DNA from: Rheinheimera sp. SA_1
GTDB taxonomy: Bacteria; Pseudomonadota; Gammaproteobacteria; Enterobacterales; Alteromonadaceae
DNA: 64,000 bases
Assembly: GCF_001669775.1 (NCBI RefSeq)
Contig: NZ_LXWK01000016.1
Coordinates: 496,001 to 560,000, forward strand
Direction: 5' to 3'
In this document: positions 57,720-64,000 of the stretch, in pieces
Layout of the letters: the number at the start of each line of letters is the position of its first letter
Position numbering within the stretch: position 1 is the first letter of the stretch
Translations under genes and position numbers: made by a program
The notes under the pieces: generated by a model
Database searches by the model: none
What the model was told of the DNA's origin: nothing
What the model saw: the letters and a program-made list of their open reading frames with translations, nothing else

Positions 57720-58123
57720 AACGGATGGTTCCCAATAATTCAAACAAGTAGGGAACCATCTCCTCTGATAATTTCAGGCCACCCATCGTTTCATCGCCAA
57801 ATATTTGCATAAACATTTTTGCAGCAGATCTTAAAGATTCACGTATTTCATGTCAGGATGGCATAACGCTAAAGCCAAGGTCTGCGCAGATTGCTCGTGT
57901 CCGTAACAGCAACTACACCTTCAGTGTGATTGCTTTATAGGAACCCGGGGTCAGGTCTTGCACAAGACCTGACCCTGCATCTTGCAGTATGCTTTTTTAG
58001 CCACTCCTGACCATCAAGACGACAAGTGCACGCAAAGGCTGATATTGATGTGAGAGAGTATCAAATTGACACAACAAAACACCGCTTCGCCGATACAAGC
58101 AGTCGAGTGAGCCGATTAAAGCT
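57720..58123. other. Gene-free spacer
   Basis: No gene recognised. It contains the perfect palindrome at 57948-57975; no terminator was evident after the barrel gene. Confidence 0.5.
57948..57975. repeat. Perfect GGGTCAGGTCTTG palindrome
   Basis: GGGTCAGGTCTTG-CA-CAAGACCTGACCC, 13-bp perfect arms with two central bases. Its ends share GACCTGACCC with the repeats at 54057 and 56412 and TGACCCC with the 25870 hairpin. Probably a REP/MITE-like element; no transposase gene in the window. Confidence 0.85.
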
Positions 58124-58756
58124 TTATAGTTTTGACCGAATTTCGATTGCAAGCTTTAAGCGGTCTTTTAATCCATTCAGTCCGCCATTGATTCTTTTTG
58201 TGATGAGCGTGAAATCTTCTAGATCATCATCATCCGTCTTGTCATCAGCCAACTCATTGAGTCCCAAAGAAGACCAGAACCATGCAGCGGAAAGCAATGA
58301 ATTGTGTGGCTCCACTAACAAATCAGGCTTATTTAATAGAGGTAAATTTAGGTGTTCTCCTGCGCGCTTGTAATTGGAACGTCCGGTTAGTTGAATAAGA
58401 CCTCGCCCACGATACTTATAACCGTCTCCTGAAACGATATCACCGTTCCCAATCCGATTTGCATAGACATAATTCGCCAGTTTTTCGGGATTCCCAGCAT
58501 ATTGCATTGCAAAGTCCAATGTCGGAAAGCGTTTTGGCCACACCTCCATTAATCGTTTGGCACTGAAACTTAGATTTTCAGTCAAAATGTTAAATGAACC
58601 AGATTCATATGCCACTTGAGCTAGAAAACAGGCTAAACGATCACTAGAGTTAATACCGTACTTGGGGCAAATCTCATTGAGAGGTGCCACCCAACTGTCA
58701 GGATTTTTGCATTTTGGAAGCAAGGTTTTGAGTAAATCAGCCGTAAATATTGCCAT
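58124..58756 (-). CDS. GH19 family endolysin (chitinase-like)
   Basis: 210 residues. LACFLAQVAYESGSFNILTE holds the general acid Glu region. YRGRGLIQLTGRSNYKRAGE and FTLITKRINGGLNGL are the GH19 signature used by phage lysozymes to cleave peptidoglycan. There are no phage structural genes nearby and no signal peptide, so it is probably a prophage remnant or a domesticated lysin. The start at 58756 follows GGAG. Confidence 0.9.
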   Translation of the reverse strand: MAIFTADLLKTLLPKCKNPDSWVAPLNEICPKYGINSSDRLACFLAQVAYESGSFNILTENLSFSAKRLMEVWPKRFPTLDFAMQYAGNPEKLANYVYANRIGNGDIVSGDGYKYRGRGLIQLTGRSNYKRAGEHLNLPLLNKPDLLVEPHNSLLSAAWFWSSLGLNELADDKTDDDDLEDFTLITKRINGGLNGLKDRLKLAIEIRSKL

Positions 58757-58987
58757 GGGAATCTCCTTTTCACTTCGTGCAGCATAAAGTTTTCTGAATC
58801 ATAATTAGAACTGAGATCACAGAGAATAGAATGTAGCAGGGTCGTTGAATTGTTCAATATTTAGGCGGCCTGTAAAGCCATTTAGATCATAGTAGCTCCG
58901 TACGGTGACCTTTTACGTTTGCGCAAACTGGCATACTGCTTGTTCAACAACTACATTCTGATGCATTGGCGCTTGTAGGATGCAGAC

Positions 58988-59671
58988 ATGCAAATGCTGA
59001 AGCAGGATAAACACTGGGCGCCGATGACTGAATATCGACAACCAGCGCGGCATCGCTTTCATTTTCTATGTGGATTGATAGTTACTGTTGGGTTGCTCAC
59101 TGGCTGCAGTACGTCACCGCACCAAGCTGTAACAGCTGACACAACGATCACAGCTGGCTCAACGAGCACAATTGACGCAACAGCGTGCATCGGCGACATT
59201 CAACCTGTGCCCAGTGGTTTAATTGCCATTGACGATCCAGAGTTATTACAAGCAGCCATAGGCAAGCCAATGCAGGGCCGACTGTGCAAAGGCAAAGTGT
59301 TTGTGGCCACCCAGCCAGTTCTGGTTTACCGCGGGTGGAACCACGCCGATCCAAACTCTCAATTTGGCTCCTGGTGGACTTTTACCAGGCCTGCCAGCAC
59401 CCGCGCACAATACCGGATTGACTACGCTATTTGTCCGAAATGGAATCCGCTTACCCGGATCAGCGTCTGCCAGGTGAAGGTTGGCAGCAAACTGGTCGTA
59501 GGCCCGGGTCAAAGTGCCGCTTGCCCTCTTGATCAGCTAAGTTATGCCGCCTCCCCTTACAATCAGGTCTTTCTGCCAAATACCCGGCCAAATAACCAAC
59601 CAAATAATTTGCAACAACAGGTGCTACAGGTCGAGAACTGCAGTAATGACACAGCCTGGCCGGAACATTAG
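58988..59671 (+). CDS. Hypothetical lipoprotein
   Basis: 227 residues from an ATG with AGGA seven bases upstream. After a positively charged ~28-residue head, HFLCGLIVTVGLLTGCSTSP provides a membrane segment and lipobox (LLTGC). Eight or more Cys residues are in the mature part (for example IDATACIGDIQP, YAICPKWNPLTRISVC, SAACPLDQ), consistent with disulfides in the periplasm. No family recognised. It precedes corA by 70 bp in the same direction. Confidence 0.75.
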   Translation: MQMLKQDKHWAPMTEYRQPARHRFHFLCGLIVTVGLLTGCSTSPHQAVTADTTITAGSTSTIDATACIGDIQPVPSGLIAIDDPELLQAAIGKPMQGRLCKGKVFVATQPVLVYRGWNHADPNSQFGSWWTFTRPASTRAQYRIDYAICPKWNPLTRISVCQVKVGSKLVVGPGQSAACPLDQLSYAASPYNQVFLPNTRPNNQPNNLQQQVLQVENCSNDTAWPEH

Positions 59672-59741
59672 CCATTGATGTTGCTTGCCAGCCTGTGAAA
59701 CAATTGCGTATGCTCGGCAAAACAACGTATTGGAAAATAAG

Positions 59742-60707
59742 ATGATTGTGCTTCATCTGTACAACCCGGAAACCGAAACCTGGCAAAACGGTGATATCAA
59801 GCTGTTGTCGTTACCACTGCACGGCGATCAGCGGCTGTGGCTGAATTTGTCCAATGCCAGCACAGACGAACAGCAACAGTTACTGGCGAAATTTAATATT
59901 CATCCGGAAATAGCCGAAGACTTCCTGCGCGAACGCCACCCGCCAAAGCTGGAAAGTTCCAATGGCTTTACGCTGATGATTTTGCGCGCTTATGCCGGCA
60001 AAGATTTTAAGGATTATCCGGGCCATGCCCAGCTCAGCCTGCTGTTCTCCAATCAGGTGCTGCTCTACAAATGCCAGTTGCCGGAGCAGGAATATGCCTA
60101 CGCCCTGCCTACTTTTGATTTGCAGCAGCCAGCAATGCCGATTAAGGATTGGGTAAAACATTATATTCATGCCGTTTCTGCCAGCTATCTGGAAAAACTG
60201 ATCAATTTTGAAGATGAACTGTCCGAATTTGAAGACGCCATGCTTAACCATGGTGACGACCAGAAAATGGCGCAAATTATGCGATATCGTTCAGTGTTTC
60301 GAAAGTTGGACCGTAACCTCGCTTATCAAAAAGAAATGTTTGCCGATTTGTTGGATCTGGAAAGCGAACACCTGCTGAAAAGCCTGTTTCAACCGGTTGA
60401 ACTGCGTGACTTTTACGAAAAATTCGAACGTCTGCTCAGCATGACGCAAATGTACTACGACCAGCTCGGCGATTTGGTTAGCGGTTATATGTCGACATCA
60501 TCGCACCAAATTAACGAACGGATGAAACTCCTCACCATGGTATCGACGGTGTTTATTCCACTAACCTTTATCGTCGGCATGTACGGAATGAACTTTGACA
60601 ATATGCCGGAACTTCATCTGGAAACCGGGTATTACTGGACAATCGCTGTCATGACCGTTCTGGCACTGGCGATGCTGCTGGGCTTTAAAATCAAACGCTG
60701 GTGGTGA
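59742..60707 (+). CDS. CorA family magnesium/cobalt transporter
   Basis: 321 residues from MIVLHLYNPETETWQNG with GGAA upstream. A long cytoplasmic helical domain ends in two membrane segments, separated by the selectivity motif YGMNF (VGMYGMNFDNMPEL). The C-terminus is FKIKRWW. The divergence from typical CorA leaves a ZntB-like role (efflux/other divalent metals) open. It lies 177 bp before mgtE. Confidence 0.92.
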   Translation: MIVLHLYNPETETWQNGDIKLLSLPLHGDQRLWLNLSNASTDEQQQLLAKFNIHPEIAEDFLRERHPPKLESSNGFTLMILRAYAGKDFKDYPGHAQLSLLFSNQVLLYKCQLPEQEYAYALPTFDLQQPAMPIKDWVKHYIHAVSASYLEKLINFEDELSEFEDAMLNHGDDQKMAQIMRYRSVFRKLDRNLAYQKEMFADLLDLESEHLLKSLFQPVELRDFYEKFERLLSMTQMYYDQLGDLVSGYMSTSSHQINERMKLLTMVSTVFIPLTFIVGMYGMNFDNMPELHLETGYYWTIAVMTVLALAMLLGFKIKRWW

Positions 60708-60884
60708 CAATTTTTAACAGTCACCAGCCAACTCGGTCAATCAGCGAAAAAAGATTGGAAATGTCTTTGAATTGACTATAAAACTGACGCGCAGCTGCGG
60801 TATTATCGCCAACTTTTAAAATAACCGGTTTCACCAGCGGCAATCTGCCAAACTGGTGTTAAGTTCTGGTGTAAGGACGCAGCG

Positions 60885-62234
60885 ATGGCTGACACTCAAC
60901 TACTTGATATCAAAGAAATTGTTCGCGACAGCTTCGATGAGCAGGAAGTTGAACAGCTTGGCGTCAAACTCAGCCAGCTGGAACCAGAAGAAATTGCAGT
61001 TGCGCTTGAAGCGATGCCGCTGGAGCAGCGGATCAGCACCTGGCAAAGCCTGCACCCCGATGAGCAAATTCATGCTCTGTCTTATATGCGCGACGATGCG
61101 CGTGAAAACATCTTTAAACAATTAGAAGCGCCTGAACTGTCCGTGTTGGTCGACCGGATGGACGTTGACGATCTGATTGAAATGCTTGATGAATTGCCGG
61201 CAGCGGTTTATCAGGAAGCCTGCTCTAAACTGGACGCCACCGATAAAGAATGGCTGGCCACCGCTCTTGCATACACCGACGAACAATGTGGTCGTTACGC
61301 TGACCACGATGTATTAACCATTCGCAATAACGCCAAAATCCGTGATGCCATTCGGTTATTTAAAAAACTAAATGAAGACGCGGAATACCATGACGCGCTG
61401 ATGGTGGTGGACCGCACCGGTCGTTATGTCGGCATGTTATTGAGCATTAGTTTGCTCGGTCAGCCCAGTCATTTGCCAATCGTGGAATTTATTGATGACG
61501 AAGCGCCGGTTGTCGACGGTGAAATGGACTTGGACCAAGGCTCCGACATCGTGGCACGCTCCGGTTATACCGCTTTAGCGGTGATTGATGAGGAAGGCAA
61601 GTTGCTCGGCCGGTTATCCATTGGTGAAGCGCTGGAAAACGTCCGGCGCAGCCTCGAAAGCCAGTTTATGCACACTGCCGGTTTAGATGAAACCGAAGAT
61701 TTGTTCGCCCCGGTAATGAACAGCGCCAAGCGCCGTGCCGTATGGCTGGGTATTAATTTGCTGACCGCTTTTCTGGCATCATGGACCATCGGTCTGTTTG
61801 AAGCAACCTTGCAACAGGTGGTCGCATTGGCGGTGCTGATGCCGATTGTCGCCAGTATGGGTGGCATTGCCGGCAGCCAAACCTTGACCTTGATAATTCG
61901 CGGTTTAGCTCTGGGGCAAATCACTCCCAAAACCTACTGGACTTTGCTGCGAAAGGAGCTGGGGGTGGGCTTGATCAACGGCGTGTTGTGGGCGGCAGTG
62001 ATTGCCGTTGTTACTTACTTCTGGTTTAACGATCTGATCATCGGCACTGTGATTGGCCTGGCCATTGTGATTAATATTCTGGTGGCGGCAGCTTCCGGGG
62101 TGGTTATCCCGGTGCTGCTGGAAAAAGTCAAAATTGACCCGGCATTATCCGGCTCGGTTATTCTCACCACCATCACCGATGTGATTGGTTTTTTTGTGTT
62201 TCTCGGTCTAGGCTCCTTGTTACTGTTGCCTTAA
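60885..62234 (+). CDS. mgtE: MgtE family magnesium transporter
   Basis: 449 residues from an ATG preceded by AAGGA. Acidic MgtE N-domain (~1-130), two CBS motifs (~145-260: YHDALMVVDRTGRYVGMLLS, YTALAVIDEEGKLLGRLSI), then five membrane segments (RAVWLGINLLTAFLASW, VLMPIVASMGGIAGSQTLTL, and the AAASGVVIPVLLEKVKIDPA pore helix). It is a Mg2+-gated uptake channel. The neighbouring corA gives the cell two distinct Mg-related systems in tandem. Confidence 0.95.
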   Translation: MADTQLLDIKEIVRDSFDEQEVEQLGVKLSQLEPEEIAVALEAMPLEQRISTWQSLHPDEQIHALSYMRDDARENIFKQLEAPELSVLVDRMDVDDLIEMLDELPAAVYQEACSKLDATDKEWLATALAYTDEQCGRYADHDVLTIRNNAKIRDAIRLFKKLNEDAEYHDALMVVDRTGRYVGMLLSISLLGQPSHLPIVEFIDDEAPVVDGEMDLDQGSDIVARSGYTALAVIDEEGKLLGRLSIGEALENVRRSLESQFMHTAGLDETEDLFAPVMNSAKRRAVWLGINLLTAFLASWTIGLFEATLQQVVALAVLMPIVASMGGIAGSQTLTLIIRGLALGQITPKTYWTLLRKELGVGLINGVLWAAVIAVVTYFWFNDLIIGTVIGLAIVINILVAAASGVVIPVLLEKVKIDPALSGSVILTTITDVIGFFVFLGLGSLLLLP

Positions 62235-62360
62235 ATATTCCAAAGTTTGACGCTGACAATAGATTTTTAAAACAAAGCCAAATCACCAAGTCGTAACTAT
62301 TTAAACTCATTATTATTTTTTGCAGTGTGGACAATCACCACAGCTGTAGCCGGAGTCTGC

Positions 62361-63266
62361 ATGAAAATAGCTTTGTTATCCCGAAATGCCGAATTGTACT
62401 CGACCAAGCGACTGGTCGAAGCCGCCGAAGCCCGCGGCCACCAGATTGAAGTGATTGATCCGATTTTGTGTTACATGAACATCAATCACAATGCGTTATC
62501 TATCCACTACAAAGGCGAAGAACTGTCGGCTTTTGATGCGATTATCCCGCGGATCGGCGCTTCAATTACCTTTTACGGTAGCGCCGTTTTACGCCAGTTC
62601 GAAATGATGAATGTGTATTGCCTGAATAACGCCGCCGCTATCGGCCGGGCGCGCGATAAACTCAATTCACTGCAACTATTAGCACGCGACGGTATTGGCT
62701 TGCCGATCACCGGTTTTGCTGACAAACCCGGTGATATTCCTGATCTGATTGAAATGGTCGGTGGCGCGCCGCTGGTGATCAAATTGCTGGAAGGCACCCA
62801 GGGTATCGGCGTGGTGCTGGCCGAAACCCGCACCGCCGCCGAGAGTGTGATTGAAGCCTTCATGGGCCTGAACGCCAATATTCTGGTGCAGGAATATATC
62901 CGCGAAGCCAAAGGCGCCGATATCCGCTGTTTTGTGGTTGGCAATAAAGTGGTGGCCGCGATGAAACGCCAAGCTAAAGAAGGTGAATTTCGCTCTAATT
63001 TGCATCGCGGCGGCACCGCCAGTAAAGTCCGTTTAAGTAAAGCCGAACGGCAAACCGCATTAAAAGCGGCGCGCTGCATGGGTTTAAATGTGGCGGGTGT
63101 TGATATCTTGCGCTCCAATCAGGGGCCGGTGGTGATGGAAGTGAATAGCTCACCTGGCCTCGAAGGCATTGAAGCTGCAAGCGAAATTGATGTTGCTGAC
63201 ACAATAGTGCAGTATCTGGAACAACAAGTAAGCCGCCACCAAAGCAAACAACGGAGATCGTCTTGA
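62361..63266 (+). CDS. rimK: RimK family ATP-grasp ligase
   Basis: 301 residues from [20 protein letters not shown], start preceded by CGGAGTCTGC. ATP-grasp motifs: [40 protein letters not shown], and the Mg-binding [15 protein letters not shown]. RimK adds glutamates to ribosomal protein S6. The stop overlaps the ATG of the next gene by one base. Confidence 0.95.
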   Translation: MKIALLSRNAELYSTKRLVEAAEARGHQIEVIDPILCYMNINHNALSIHYKGEELSAFDAIIPRIGASITFYGSAVLRQFEMMNVYCLNNAAAIGRARDKLNSLQLLARDGIGLPITGFADKPGDIPDLIEMVGGAPLVIKLLEGTQGIGVVLAETRTAAESVIEAFMGLNANILVQEYIREAKGADIRCFVVGNKVVAAMKRQAKEGEFRSNLHRGGTASKVRLSKAERQTALKAARCMGLNVAGVDILRSNQGPVVMEVNSSPGLEGIEAASEIDVADTIVQYLEQQVSRHQSKQRRSS

Positions 63267-64000
63267 TGAGTGAAGTGCCGGAACCGGATAATGCCCCAGC
63301 CGTCAGCAACCGCCCGCCGCCCGCTGTCGCCGAAGATTTTGAGTTTGGCAACAGCACCATCACCCCAGGTAGCCGCGTGGTGGTGGATATCCCCTTTGGT
63401 AAACTTTACACTCACACCGAGCTTAATATCGGCGCCCATGTGCTGCATGGCAAAAGACCTGGCCCGGTACTGCTGATTACCGCGGCTTTGCATGGTGATG
63501 AAATTAATGGCGTGGAAATTTGCCGTCGCTTGCTGAAACTTCCAAAAATAAATAGTTTACGCGGCACTTTAATCGTGGTTCCGATCGTCAATACCTATGG
63601 TTTTGTACAACAATCCCGTTATTTACCGGACCGCCGAGATTTAAACCGCAGTTTCCCTGGCAGTGAAAAAGGCTCATTAGGCAGTCGGATGGCCTGGCAG
63701 TTCACCGACCGTATTCTAAAGAAATGCACCCATGTCATCGACTTACATACTGGCGCTATTCACCGTAGTAACCTGCCGCAAGTCCGCGCTACTTCCAGAG
63801 ATAAAGTGTCGCTGAAGATGGCCGAAAGTTTTAATGCGCCGATTATTATCAAAGCTGCTAGTCGCGACGGCACCATGCGCGGCACCGCCAATAATCTGGG
63901 TATTCCGATTATTTTGTATGAAGCCGGTGAAGCGCTGCGTTTTGATGAGCAGTCGATCAAAATTGGTGTGCGCGGTATCGTCAACGTGATGCACAGTCTC
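63266..64000 (+). CDS. Succinylglutamate desuccinylase/aspartoacylase family protein (partial)
   Basis: Open to the right edge after 245 codons. ITAALHGDEINGVEICRRLL holds the zinc-binding His-Asp/Glu (HGDE), NRSFPGSEKGSLGSRMAW is the substrate-binding region and HVIDLHTGAIHRSNLPQVRA the second zinc His. The family removes acyl groups from amino acids or peptides. The pairing with rimK is common; the role with RimK (for example trimming glutamate tails) is unproven. The C-terminus lies outside the window. Confidence 0.9.
   Translation, partial: MSEVPEPDNAPAVSNRPPPAVAEDFEFGNSTITPGSRVVVDIPFGKLYTHTELNIGAHVLHGKRPGPVLLITAALHGDEINGVEICRRLLKLPKINSLRGTLIVVPIVNTYGFVQQSRYLPDRRDLNRSFPGSEKGSLGSRMAWQFTDRILKKCTHVIDLHTGAIHRSNLPQVRATSRDKVSLKMAESFNAPIIIKAASRDGTMRGTANNLGIPIILYEAGEALRFDEQSIKIGVRGIVNVMHSL

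Noticed and set aside
58026-58373. 115-codon plus-strand frame
   Set aside because: It lies opposite the well-supported GH19 gene and shows no domain.
1-64000. tRNA, rRNA or CRISPR arrays
   Set aside because: No T-loop motif in a tRNA context, rRNA-like stretch or regularly spaced repeat set was seen by eye.

Overview
The window looks like chromosomal DNA of a marine or freshwater gammaproteobacterium of the Alteromonadales/Chromatiaceae type (Rheinheimera or Alishewanella-like). This is an inference from gene order (epd-pgk-fba; rsmE-gshB-yqgE-ruvX; pilU-pilT next to yggS-proC-yggT-yggU-rdgB-hemW), a TonB2-type energy system and the moderate GC content. No rRNA, tRNA, CRISPR array or complete transposase gene was seen.

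Layout. 1-6.3 kb: part of a PEP-CTERM/exosortase locus, with an exosortase-associated acyltransferase cut by the left edge, a patatin-like lipase, an exported trypsin-like protease, and the PrsK-PrsR sensor kinase and sigma-54 activator. 6.6-11.7 kb: a six-gene minus-strand operon, DUF3450 - TtpC-like - ExbB - ExbD - TonB - TPR. 11.9-19.1 kb: central carbon metabolism (fba, pgk, epd, tkt) divergent from metK. 19.2-22.8 kb: an AbgT-family transporter and a two-gene ABC exporter. 22.9-33.0 kb: densely packed housekeeping genes, including the twitching ATPases. 33.1-38 kb: a DUF885 lipoprotein, a LysR regulator and an amidohydrolase lipoprotein.

38.8-53.7 kb is a 15-kb signalling island. It holds two giant hybrid histidine kinases (CHASE- and Cache-type sensors), a stand-alone receiver, a GAF/multi-PAS kinase, and an Hpt/receiver/GGDEF protein that can make c-di-GMP. 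Embedded on the opposite strand is a two-gene operon of an RsbQ-like alpha/beta hydrolase translationally coupled to a PAS histidine kinase. In Bacillus, RsbQ works with the PAS phosphatase RsbP; here the partner seems to be a kinase. This is the strongest candidate for an unusual system in the window.

53.7-58.8 kb is accessory. An SDR / SnoaL-like / LysR module is flanked by an identical 18-bp direct repeat carrying a GACCTGACCC motif. Beside the right repeat lies a 127-bp gene fragment related to the DUF885 gene 22 kb away. An outer-membrane barrel gene and an orphan phage-type GH19 lysozyme follow. 59-64 kb returns to a core-like region: a lipoprotein, CorA, MgtE, RimK and a desuccinylase-family protein cut by the right edge.

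Several families of intergenic palindromic or dispersed repeats occur across the window and are listed individually. All coordinates, motif matches and repeat alignments were read by eye; functions are by family recognition and nothing was confirmed by a database search.
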